Assembly: GCA_036417435.1 (NCBI GenBank)
Contig: CM070904.1
Location: 59,404,408 to 59,468,407, forward strand
Length of the DNA: 64,000 nucleotides
Direction of reading: 5' to 3'
Source: Inia geoffrensis
Lineage: Eukaryota > Chordata > Mammalia > Artiodactyla > Iniidae
Under the pieces are notes generated by a model. It saw only the letters and a list, made by a program, of their open reading frames with translations, had not been told where the DNA came from and did not search any database. The translations under genes were made by a program, and so were the position numbers. Shown here one piece after another: positions 24,691 to 36,296 of this stretch (its first letter is position 1; every line of letters starts with the position of its first letter).

Positions 24691-27500
24691 TTTTCTAATA
24701 TAAGCATTTGACATTTGCAACTTAGCCACTCTTTGGCTGCATGCGCCCAAATTTAATATGTCATATTTTCATTTTTATTCAATTCAAAGTATGTTCTATT
24801 TTCTCTGTGATTTATTTTTTGACCTGTGGGATATTTAAATGTGTACTATTTAATTTACAAATCTTTAGGGATTTTCCAAGTATCTTTCTGATATTAAATT
24901 CTAATTTGATTTTATTTTTGTCTGAACATCATAATTTGTATTATTTCAACTCTTTATCATTTGCAGCATTTGGAATGGTCCAGAAAATGTTCTATCTTCA
25001 TTAATGTTTCGTGTGCACTTAAAAAGATGTGTATTTTGCTATTGTTTGTTGAAATAGTTTATAAATATCAGTGTGGTAAAGATGGTTAATAGTATTGTCC
25101 AAGTCTTCTTACTAAAGATTTTGTCTACATGAGCCATTTATAAAGACAGGAATGTTGAATTCTCCAACTATAATTGTGAATTTGCCTCTTTACCATTTCA
25201 GTTCTATCTTTTCTTCATATATTTTGAAGCTCTATCATTTGAAGAATTCATACTTAAGACTGTAAAACTTCCTGGATTAGATGATCCCTTTATCATTATG
25301 TAATGTCCCTTTATATCTCTTATAATGTTTCTTGTTCTGAACTACTTTGTCTAATTTACTTTACATTTACATTAGATACAATGTAAATCTAATTTACATT
25401 ATACCTAACCCAGCTTCAGTTGATTAGTGTTTACATAGTATATCTTTTAAATCTATCTATATCTTTATATTTAAAGTGAGTTTCTTGTAGGCAAATATAG
25501 TTGGATATTACTTTTGTTAATACCATTTGACAATACCTAGCTTTTAACTGACATGTTTACACCACTTACACTTAATATAATACCAGTATGATTGGACTTA
25601 CATCTACCTTTTTACTATTTACTTTCTAAATGTGCCATATATTCTTCATTTACCCCCTTTTTTTTCTGTCTTTTTTATGGTTTAAATGAGTAATTTTCTG
25701 ATTCAATTTTGTCTCAACTACTGGCCTATTATAGTATTTTGTTTTACTTTTTAGTGTCTTCTCTAGGATTTACAATATACATCTTTAACTTCTCACAACC
25801 TATCTTCCAAAAATATACACATCATTATGTTGTAAAAACCACACAGTATCATTTCCTTCTACTAATTCCTTGCTATTGTTTTCATATATTTTACTCCTAA
25901 TTATGTTATAAATCCCACAGTACAGTGTTACTATTTTTGCTTTAGATATTTGACTATCTTTTTAAAGTGTTTTAAAAAAATGTTTTGCATTCTCACTTTT
26001 TTGTATCATTCACAGCATTATTCAATGTTGTAGGTACAAATATTCATGTTGTATTATATTTCTTCTAACTGAAACACTTCCTTTAACATTTCTCATGGTG
26101 AAAATTCACTGCCAATAAATTTTCTCACCTTTTGTTTGCTGAACAAGCCCTCTATTTTACTTTTATTAAACAAAGCTATTTTGCTTGGTATAAAATTATG
26201 AGTTAACAGCTTTTTTTTTTTTTCTTTCAGCACTTTAAAGATATCCATTACTGGGCTTCCTTGGTGGCACAGTGGTTGAGAGTGTGCCTGCCAATGCAGG
26301 GGACACGGGTTTGATCCCTGGTCCAGGAAGATCCCACATGCTGCAGAGCAACTGAGCCCCGTGTGCTACAACTACTGAGACTGCACTCTAGAGCCCCCGA
26401 GCCACAACAACTGAGCCTGGGTGCCTAGAGCCTGCACTCCACAACAAGAGAAGCCACTGCAGTAAGAAGCCTGCACACCTCAACAAAGAGTAACCCCCAC
26501 TTGTGGCAACTAGAGAAACCCCATGTGTGCAGTGACAAAGACCCAACACAGCCAAAAAATAAATAAATTAAATAAATAAATTTATAAATAAATAAAGATA
26601 TCTATTACTTTCTGCTTTGTTTAGTGTCTGATGAGAAACCTGCTGTCATTTTTATCTGTGGTCTTCTGTATGCAATGCTTTCTTTTCCTCTGGATGCCTG
26701 CCTTCAAGATTTTCTCCTCGTATTTGGCTTTCAGAAATTTGGGTATGATGTGGTTAAGTGTGTTTTTCTTTTAATGTATCATGCTTGAGAGTCTCTGCCT
26801 TCTTTGATCTGTTGTTTGTGGTCTTTCATTCATTTTAGAAAAAAACTGGCCATTATTATCTCTTTGAATATTTATTCTGTGCTGTCTGTCTCTATTTTCT
26901 CATGAAAATGTAATCATATATATGTTAAATCATTTTATATTATCCCACAGTTATTGGATAACCTATTCTGTTGTTTCTTCTTTTTCTCTTTTGTTTCAGT
27001 TTGAATGCTTTCTATTGATCTAATGTATAGTTAACCAGTTCTTTCCACTGCTATATCCAGACTGCTGATAAGCCCATCAACTGAAATTTTCTTCTCTGTT
27101 AGCATGTTTTCCATTTCTAGCGTTCTCATTGGATTCTTTTTTTATCTCCATATGCCTGCTGAAATTTCCCATCTGTTCGTGCATGTTTTTCTCTTTTCCA
27201 CTACACCCTTTAACACATTTAACATAGTTATTTCAAAGTACTTCATCTAATGTTCCATAATCAGGGTCACATCTTGATTTGATTCTGTTGATTGTTTATC
27301 TCTTGCTAATGGGTTATTGCTGTTGTTGCTGCTACGTTTTTGTTTATTATATAATATTTGATCAAATGCAAATATTGTGTATAAACAAATAGTGAGGTAA
27401 ATTTAAAACTGAAAATGGACACATTTCTTTTTCTTTCAGTCCATTAGTGTGGAGGTTGGGTCAGTCTATACAGTAATTGAACTCAGTTAGTTTTGGTTGT
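24691..27500 (-). mobile_element. Ancient L1, 5' half (ORF2 N-terminal side to ORF1/5' region)
   Basis: Antisense sequence such as GGAATGGTCCAGAAAATGTT and GTGAATTTGCCTCTTTACC resembles the endonuclease-to-RT part of L1. From about 26610, GTTTAGTGTCTGATGAGAAA, TTGGGTATGATGTGGTTAAG and CTCATTGGATTC resemble the antisense 5' region of old L1M elements. A SINE at 26253-26593 splits it. The right edge is approximate and family assignment is by eye. Confidence 0.62.
26253..26593 (+). mobile_element. CHR-family SINE, long form
   Basis: It starts GGGCTTCCTTGGTGGCACAG and continues through the tRNA-like part and several diverged ACAACTACTGAG-type blocks. It ends in a (AAATA)n tail at about 26555-26593. 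Flanks AAAGATATCCATTACT (26237-26252) and AAAGATATCTATTACT (26594-26609) form a 16-bp target-site duplication with one mismatch. At about 340 bp it is longer than the 200-bp CHR-2-like copies elsewhere. Confidence 0.92.
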
Positions 27501-28292
27501 TGCTCTAATTACCTTTAGTTTACCATAGACTTCAAATTCCTCCAGTGGTAGACTGCTTCTACCTTGTGCTTAGTATGAGACCTAGAGTGTTGGGAGGATT
27601 TTTATCAGTATTTCTGTTCCATTCTCACCTTTCAGCAGAGTTTTCATGCTCATCACAAGGGGATCTTTTTCTAGAATTTTCCCCCTCTTCCAGAAATAGA
27701 CTACCTGCTTTAGCTTGTTACTAAGTGCAAGGATTATGTGGGTGCCCAGGAATTTTCAGTCTCTTGTTTTAAACTTCTCAGTATTCCTTCTCCTCTCATC
27801 ATGGCAGCCCCAAGCTACCATGTATCAATGGAGTATCTTGTGCAAAGTTGAGTTTCATGGCCCTATCCTGTAACAGAACTCTGCTTGTCATCAGTGCAAG
27901 ATCTTGGGCTCAAGTAAGTCTCCTATTTCATTCACTAGTGGCAGACAACTTTTTTCTTCTACTCCTAGCCCAATGGCAACCAAACTTTGCCTGGTATCAG
28001 GGGTGAGAGGCCAATCCTCTTTTTCATGTAAGAAAAGGATTCAGAAAAGGGCCAGCCAGACATTGCACCTTTCCATCGGTAGCAGCCAGTCACCATCGAC
28101 ATGCCTGCACCACAAGAGTTTCTCTCAGGTCTCCTTCCTTGCCTCCAGTCCTATTTGTGAGCACCCAGTTAGGGCCCATGGACAAGCATTGGTGAGTGTT
28201 TGCAGACTCTCCTTTGTGTGGGGCTTTCAAGGGTTCTAAATTTTTATGCTTGTCCATATTTGACCTTTAAAAATCTGTTAAAATTTTAGTTT
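27501..28292. other. Unassigned stretch, possibly more old L1
   Basis: Sequence between antisense L1 5'-region-like DNA and the repeat at 28293. An open frame at 27904-28239 (111 codons) has no recognisable domain. It may be decayed L1 5' sequence, but I cannot show this. Confidence 0.4.
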
Positions 28293-28762
28293 GTATTAGT
28301 CAGGATTCTCCAGAGAAACAGAACCAACAGGATGTGTGTGTGTGTAAAGAAATTTATTATAAGGCATTGGCTCATATAATTATAGAACCTGAGAAATCCA
28401 TACTCAGGGGAGATGACAGTATACTTCTAGTGTGAGTCCAAAGACCTGAGAAGCAGGAGAGCTAGTGATGTAAGTTCTATTCCAAATCTGAAGGCTGGAG
28501 AAGACCAATGTCCAAGCTTTAAGTCAGGCCTTTATTCTATTTAGTTCTTCATGGATTGGATGAGGTCCACCCACATCAGGAAAGATGATCTGCTTTACTC
28601 AGTTTACCAATTCAAATATTAATCTCATCCAGAAACACCTCAGAGACACATCCAATAATAATGTTAATAATAATAAAATCCAATAATAATAAGCAATGTT
28701 TAATCAAATATTTGGACATCACATGGCCCAGTCAAGTTGACACATAAAATTAACCATCACAC
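28293..28762 (-). mobile_element. Ancient eutherian interspersed repeat, probably an L1M 3' end
   Basis: TGTATTAGTCAGGATTCTCC at the left and CAAGTTGACACATAAAATTA at the right delimit a widespread old mammalian repeat. On minus it runs from TTAATTTTATGTGTCAACTT to GAGAATCCTGACTAATACA. It includes a (TG)n patch near 28330 and (AAT)n patches near 28655-28690. I recall it as an L1M-class 3' end; the exact subfamily is not certain. Confidence 0.7.
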
Positions 28763-30149
28763 TTGTTTTCTTCTTATCTGATTTTTCTTTTTACTGTACT
28801 CTATCAAAGGCAAATTTTGTGTGGCCCCTATATTTTTGGAGGGGCTTGCCATCCTTTGGAATTCAGTGACCCTGGTTGTCTCGACTCTCTGATGAGTACA
28901 AACAAGTTATGATTTTATAGATTATCCCATATTTTTATTCTTAGAGTAGGAACAATCTATATCCAAAATAGAAGCAGTTTTCCCGAGTACTCCTAACAGT
29001 CAGAGTAAAAAGCTTTTGAATCAAGACACATTTATCAAACACCTGTCAGTTTTGTTTTTTACAGTGACTGGAAAGATAAGTAATAATGGAATGTCTCTAC
29101 TTTTAATGCGTTACTAACCTAGTGCATGGGAATGGCGAGTGTGTAACAACACATAATGCTAATAGTTCAGTGAAAATCATTTAATAATAATATTCTTTAT
29201 GCTAAGAACCTAGGTCACCAAGGTACTTTATAATGTACAAAAATAGCTATGTTGACTCATAGTTTGCTTAGAGTCAGTTCTATATTGCTCAGTATTAAAA
29301 ATAATAGTACCACTGGCTTGATTCCTCAGTTTATGGTATACTTTTACCTAGATTTTTTCACATGCAGGGTGTTTGTAACAGCATTCTTTAGCTTATACCT
29401 GTTACTATTTGTGAGAATAAAATTAAACTTCTTTATATTTTGAATGACCATTCCAGGCTACCTAAATTTCATTCCTAAATTCTAACAAACTAGCATCATG
29501 CTTAACATCTTGTCTTTTGTAAAGTGTATTAGAATTGAGAGCTGAAAAGCTACAGCCTTAAACAAGTAGTAAAGATACACCTTATTTTCTTTGCTGAGTA
29601 AAAGCATGGAAGTGGGAAGGTAGTTTAACAGAGATCGACTACATTTTGTATTAAAATTTTCCTCATAACAACATACAAAAAATGGACCCACTTCTCACAA
29701 TAAATATTACTCATATATTATTAAGAGTTTAGTAAAATAGCAATTTATTTTTTAATTACATGCTACAGATATGTGAAAACTTAACCTCAACTTTTCATTT
29801 TTTGGTTTCATACTATAAAAATAATTTTTTGAAGTTCAGATGCAAACATTCTCTGGGACCTTGAAAAGTTCAAACGTTCTTGGCACAGTGCCTGTAAATA
29901 TATTGTGAATAAAATGATCTTGCTCTTACCTTCTTTCCTAAGTCCAAGGGTGATAATAAAGTCAGGAAAGGTGATAAAGTCTAAACCACTAGCAGCAGCA
30001 GCTTTCTAGTTCCTAAATCAAACAATTTGTAAACTAATTTTATCAGAAAGAACCCCACTATGCAATCTAATAGGGAAAGGATAGCTGTGGCATTAATGGA
30101 TCACACATGTTTATAGTTGTCATTCATATGAATTAACACATGATCATCC
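28763..30149. other. Unassigned intergenic stretch
   Basis: No gene or repeat recognised. Short frames at 29249-29443 and 29482-29691 are AT-rich and isolated. Confidence 0.5.
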
Positions 30150-30163
30150 AAAAGCCACTGATA

Positions 30164-30488
30164 GGAATAGAGACGCAGACATAGAGAATGGACTTGAGGA
30201 CACGGGGAGGGGGAAGGGTAAGCTGGGACAAAGTGAGAGAGTGGCATGGACATATATACACTACCAAATGTAAAATAGATAGCTAGTGGCAAGCAGCCAC
30301 ATAGCACAGGGAGATCAGCTTGGTGCTTTGTGACCACCTAGAGGGGTGGGATAGGGAGGGTGGGAGGGAGGCTCAAGAGGGAGGGGATATGGGGGACATA
30401 TGTATATGTATAGCTGATTCACTTTGTTATACAGCAGAAACTAACACACCATTGTAAAGCAATTATACTCCAATAAAGATGTTAAAAA
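30164..30488 (+). mobile_element. Short 5'-truncated L1 3' end
   Basis: It matches the 3' UTR of the L1 at 20.4-20.7 kb (GGACTTGAGGA, then GGGAGGGGGAAGGGTA, ending at the CAATAAAG signal and poly-A). Flanks AAAAGCCACTGATA (30150-30163) and AAAAGTCACTGATA (30489-30502) differ at one base, giving a clear target-site duplication. Confidence 0.9.
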
Positions 30489-30502
30489 AAAAGTCACTGA
30501 TA

Positions 30503-32301
30503 ATATGTTTGAATAAAAAGATAAAATAAAGACTATCATTGGAACCTGCTGTATACTGATAGCCTAGTTCTCCACTTTTGCTGCAAAGCAAAATTTGTCT
30601 TAAAGAGAAAAAAAGATGTCTTTAAAAAAATACAAAAAATTCCTGTGGGAAGGGATAATAAATTATTTCAAACCTATATAAACCCCAGCAGATATAAACC
30701 ATGTAATATTCACCCCAAATTTGGAGAATTCCATTAAACAATTCAGAATACCTTCATATTTTCTCCAGTACATGAACCATACTTCCACCAAAATCTCCAC
30801 CATCTTTGACTATTTGTTATTCACTATGGGTGCTGATGCCAAATTCAAATCTATAGGAATTAACCAAAAATGAGTACCTGAAAAATTGATTCCATCCCTT
30901 CCATTCCCAGTAATAGAGCCAAGAGTGGCCTGAGCATGAAAATTATTATAATTTGTTGCCTTTGAATTTTCTGGAATCTCACTGAAGATGAAACTGTTTC
31001 ATAAAATTGTTATTTGAAAACTCTGTTTCAGCTCTTCTGAGAATTATTCCAGAATTATTCACTAAGAAGTAACAGCATCAAGGAAATTTTGTGGGCAGTG
31101 GCCAACTTTCACTTGCTTTTCTCCCCGTTTTCCCTGCTACAGGCCAGGGAAAGATGTCAGTGCAGTTGGTATTCCTTAATAGAAAATTTTCCCACTCATT
31201 CTAACAGTTCAGCCCCCTCAGTACAAAACAAACTGAGGGTCAGGGGTCAGTGCCAACAGTTCTTTGCTGTTTGTCTCGTTAGTTTTAAAATATGATGTAT
31301 AACAATTGTCCCCTGAATTTCAGTTTCCTGACGACAATATGACAAATTTATTTCAACTATTCTGATGTAGGAAGCTAATTAAGTAAACTAGTTTAGCAAC
31401 TGATCACGTTTCACTAATTTCAACCATCTGCCTCAACATTTGTTCCTATGTGTACCAGCTTTCATAGCTTCTTTACTCTAATAGCAATTAATGAAACTGT
31501 TAATAAGCTACATATATCATACAATGTTGTAATAATTTACCAAAGGATAACATTATGAGACAAATTCCATTTAACAATTGTAGAAAAATGACTCTGATTA
31601 TCAAATGTTATACAACATCAACTAGTTTTCTTCTTAACTCATGCTTCTCAATTAATTCTCTAATTTAACACACATTTTATGTATAATTCATAATTTTAAC
31701 TCTAGGTCATATTTGCCATCTATTTTTACATGCTGACTGCTTATATGAGACACATATTAATGAAACACAACCTCTGTGCAAATTACTGAGCCTTGATTTT
31801 ATTTTCAATCACACTCTGAAGTTCACTGAGCTTTTCCATAAGAACTCTTTTCAGTGATTGTGGAATGCATAAAGAGGCAAGCTATACTATTACCCAGTTT
31901 TTGTGCTATATTCAAAGAATGGTCTATGTACAAACACACACTTATATCATGATTTTAATTTTTTAAATGAGATTAATTTATAAAGACCTTGAATGAAAAC
32001 AAAATGTAAGTGGCCTTGAAAAAGAAGTCCTATTGAACTACTTTAGCCTTCTAAAATAGCTTAATGCATTTGGTAACACTCACACAAAAGAAAAATATAA
32101 AACATCATTAGAAAACAATATATATCATTAGACTTTGCTAAGAATTTGGGCTTTATTTTCATGGCAATTAAAAAAATAAATATATTAACATCTCTTTAAT
32201 ATGTTTTCGTGAAATATACAGAAAGTGCTAAAAGTTCACCTCACCAGTACTAAGTATCCCTCTGTTTAGCCACTACTCTTGTACAAATATACACCCATAT
32301 A
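30503..32301. other. Unassigned intergenic stretch
   Basis: No gene or repeat recognised between the short L1 and the Tigger-type MITE. Confidence 0.5.
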
Positions 32302-32534
32302 CAGTTGATCCTTGCACAACACGAGTTTGAACTACTTGGGTCCACCTACACCTGGATTTTTTTTAATAGTAAATACTATAGTACTGCACGATCCATTGTT
32401 GGTTGGATCCACAGATGCAGAGGAACAATGGATATGGAGGAACCACCAATACGAAATGCCAGCTGTAAGTTATATGTGGTTCCAACCACAGCAGGTTATA
32501 CCCCTAACCTCCTGGGTTGTTCACAGGTCAACTG
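32302..32534. mobile_element. Tigger-type MITE, apparently full length
   Basis: 233 bp bounded by inverted ends CAGTTGATCCTTGCACAAC and GTTGTTCACAGGTCAACTG. It sits after TA on the left and before TG on the right (a mutated TA target). Internal GAGTTTGAACTACTTGGGTC matches what I recall of the MER8/Tigger2 group, whose non-autonomous copies are about 240 bp. The two overlapping open frames over it (32305-32617) arise by chance. Confidence 0.8.
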
Positions 32535-35500
32535 TGCATGCACTCACCAATACTCAAAACTGCTCCCTTCTCTCTGATGACCACCACCTTCTGTTTCCAT
32601 ATCCACAATCAAAATAATGTTATAGAGAAAAAAAAAACACCTGGATATTCTGAAATATCCATAACATCTTTACAAAGCTGCAAACTTTGTTATATTTGTA
32701 TATAGATATGTATAGATGATCCTACACATTCCTCCTCCAATAAGTTGTTTGGATAACATAGACCTAAGTCAGGAATTTTTTAAATGATTTTACAAATTTA
32801 TAGTGAATGATGTGAACAACTAAATATATCTGAAATCATAATATATTAGCAAAAATATATAACAAGTTTCCAAATGAATTGAGTAAAAATGCAATTTGGA
32901 GCCTTAATGAATCATAAAATGGATATATTCATAGTATTATTCCCAACCTACACTAAGCTATGTTCATCCTATGACTCAGGTACATTAAGATTGGACATGA
33001 CTGAAGGACTTATTAAATAGACTTACTTACCAAAATCTGTTTATAAGAAGGACATTACAGCAACTCATTCTAAAGGAGGAGAGAAAAAGAACACCAATTT
33101 GGTCAAGTACAGTAGCTCAGCACTGGTGAGGTCAAGCAAATGGGAAAATCCACTGCTCAGGGTATCTTTAGCTCAATTCCATGAATGTGTGTTTTGTCTC
33201 CTTCAACCCCTGAAGAGACTGAAGTTTAAAGAATTTTGGTCAACATCATAAAAGTCAAAGTATGACCATTAAATTTACAGCAATTTAACTAGAGACATAA
33301 CTAGTATTGTCTGTACCCAGATCACCAATTATTCATCAGTCCTTCCCTGCTCCTCAGGCAATTTGCAGATTATGTTTGTCCTTCTCTGCCTGAAAAAATT
33401 AAAACCAAACTATTGGGAACACCTATACATACATCTCATGAGAAACTTCCTTCTTAGATTTTGCTTGATCATTATCATTTCTAGAGATAAGCAAGTATAA
33501 GTATATTGATATAGCTGAGTTTAGAATGAGGGTTGAAGAAATACAGTGTGGTGCTAAGCAGTCTTGGTTCTACTGTGTTTTAGATATTTTGTATAATTTA
33601 GCGATTCTTATTGAAACTGTTGCCATTTTACCATTGGTATATAGATATAATTTAAATAACTCAGAGAAGAAGAATAAAAATAATTGAAAAAATAAGAACT
33701 ACATTCTTAGAAGAATGACGGAAAGGAATTAGGAGCCACACTAGAAAGATTAAGCTCAAAATGCTAATATAAAGTAGTCTGGCTTCCTTTAAATGTGCTA
33801 CTTTTAAAAATGTAAATAGCTTTCATTTTACAATGGATACTCCATGGCTTAATTAAAATAGTCAGGTTGAAAAACCCCTAAACCAAAGAGACAATAGAAC
33901 TGAGAAGCACTGTCTTCTTCAAATAGTGTGAGAACAGTGGGGAGAATCATTCCACCCCAGTTTAGGATTCACAGAAATTACTTCATCAGTTGTGTCTATA
34001 TCAGTTTCGCCTCTTAAAATAAAAAGATTAAAGCCACCATTTATAGCTTGCATTTCATCCTGAGCAGCAACCAGTCTTAAATCTAGTGCCTACAATTCCA
34101 AAAGCAAAGGCACACTAATCACAATTCTATAATTTCTCAATAACTCAGTGACAGAACTAAAATGCTATATTCTGCCCCAATGAAGAGCCTTGTACATGGG
34201 CCATAAAAAAGAAAACTTCTCTTCCTTATGTGAAAAGAAAAAATAGAAAGGAAAGAATGGAGGGAGGGAGGAAAGAAAAAACTGTCATGATTATATAGTA
34301 TGTAAATATAACACCCCAATTCATAAAATCCAATAAATCTGCATTTCACTGAGGATCAGGTCAATGATGAATGAGTGAGAAAACACGTGTGCCCAGTTCA
34401 GGGCAAGGTTACCATAGATAAGCCATGACTGACTGTTATGACCCAGAGAAATTTGTGTTTAAATGGGTACAGCTTGAGTGCATTTAGATATTTATTAAGC
34501 ATGTATGAGAACTTCTAAGTTTCATTTGTCAACCTCTAACATTGTTCACAATCACTATTCTTCCATTGTCTGAAATATTCCACCCTTTTCCTTTCTTTTG
34601 TATTTTAGAATTTTCTTACCTTTTTCCTTTCTATTCCAAGAAGCCTAAGGAGTGCTTCAAGTTACTTTTTCATCAGATTTTACTATAAAAGACAAGTATT
34701 AGAAGACAAAGAACTAACTCATTAAGACCACAATAAAGAAAAAAACATAAGCAATTTGTCACGATCTGAAATAGTTATAACTGCAAAATGTGGCAAAAGG
34801 CAGCTGCAATATTTGATCACCACATTTAATCTGTAAACTCTCTTGAAGCCAAGGCAAAAAGAAGATAAAAATGTTGGTGTCTACTGCTCTAGCTATTCAG
34901 AGTCCTGAGAATGGGCTCTCCTGTGGTGAGAAACAGCATACAAGCAACACCAGCAACCATAGCAGAGGGCCCCCGAAATAGCTAGTCTTCTAGGCAGAAC
35001 TGACTCTGCGGTATCCATTGTGAGGGTGAGGCAGCGGAGTTCCAAATTAATGGCTCTGCTCATTAGTAATATGCTAATCATTTTCCAACCAAGCTATATT
35101 CATCTGGAATACAATTAGCAAAATCTAATATGTTTAGCATTATCAGGAAAATCAACTGTTTAGCCTGGATTTTTTTAACCACGTAACTGAAGCAAACCAT
35201 TTTAACAATGCCACTTTCGAAAACTATCTTTTTGAGAAAATCATTTAACCTTCTGTAATGACAGCTTCAGGGCTATCATTTTGATTATTAGTTATTGAAC
35301 TGGGTAAATTGAAATAATGCCCTGGGAACTCACAAGGATGTAGGGCTGCATAAATGGTCCGTAGTCACCTCTCTTTTTCATGAAGAGTCCTCTGTCCTTC
35401 CTTTGAAATCTGCTGTTATTTCTCATGGCTGCCAATATGTTACCACTTTTCATCTGTTCCTTTACTCTGTGTACAGTTGTCTGGGTAAGGTTTGGAAAGT

Positions 35501-36156
35501 ATGCCCACCTCTCCTCTGGAGTAAGCTCTGGACTGTCATGTATCGTTAGAGGGCTGTTTCACTTACTCCCTGATTCACAGTTTGGTTTCAGATCATGGGT
35601 TAAAATCTGTCTTCTGGACCCATTGAGGTTCACCATATTGTGTATGTTATTGTTGTTTTCCCAGAGAACATGATATGTTTAAAAGAGATTGGCTTGTGTT
35701 ACCATAAATAAGAAACAAGAACTTGCCAAGAGTTTAATATATAGCCTAAGAGCTTTAGAGAAACACAGGGCACCTTGAAGTTTCATTCTCATAGGCATCT
35801 TGGGTTTCCACCAAAAAGGACACTTAAATAAGAAAAATATATCTATTTCCTTCATGGCTAGCTCTGGCTATTTAAATCGGACCAACTCAAATATATACTT
35901 ATACTACAAACCTTAAAGCAAGCCTTAAATATGCACCAAGGTTTATAACTTTTCTCATGAGCTTCCTCTTACTCGTTCATAATCTAGTCCTTCATTTCAC
36001 CTTTATTGAACCCCAGTCTTCTGAATCTGTGTCTCAACTTTATTTCTGCTTCTGGTATTTGAGCTTCAGCTTTTTCCAGTGAACCTGGCTTGGATGTTTT
36101 TCTGGCTTTTGACTCCATGAATTACCCTTTTGGTAGAAATCCCTTGCTATAGCTCC
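32535..36156. other. Unassigned intergenic stretch
   Basis: Largely free of recognisable repeats. A stretch at 34880-35110 has unusually even base composition and several TAAT/ATTA cores, including ATGCTAAT at 35072-35079. It is a candidate for conserved non-coding DNA, but nothing shows function. Confidence 0.45.
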
Positions 36157-36296
36157 AGGAAAGAAAGAAAGAGAGAGAGAGATGGGGAGATGGGAGGAGA
36201 GAGAGGGAGGAAGGGAGGGAGGTGGAAGGAGGAAGGAAGGAAGGAAGGAAGGAAGGAAGGAAGGAAGGAAGGAAGGAAGGAAGGAAGGAAGGAAAG
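36157..36296. repeat. Polypurine tract ending in (GGAA)n
   Basis: AAAG and GA units (36160-36181) pass through GGGA-rich sequence into about 16 tandem GGAA units (36231-36294). One strand is almost all purine for about 140 bases. The open frames on both strands here only reflect the repeat. Confidence 0.95.

Noticed and set aside
28293..28762. Considered as an LTR because of defined ends
   Set aside because: It lacks the TG...CA ends, a polyadenylation signal in the right place and a partner LTR, and it matches an old interspersed repeat instead.
32305..32617. Two overlapping plus-strand frames of 90 and 101 codons
   Set aside because: They lie within and just beyond a Tigger-type MITE that has no coding capacity.
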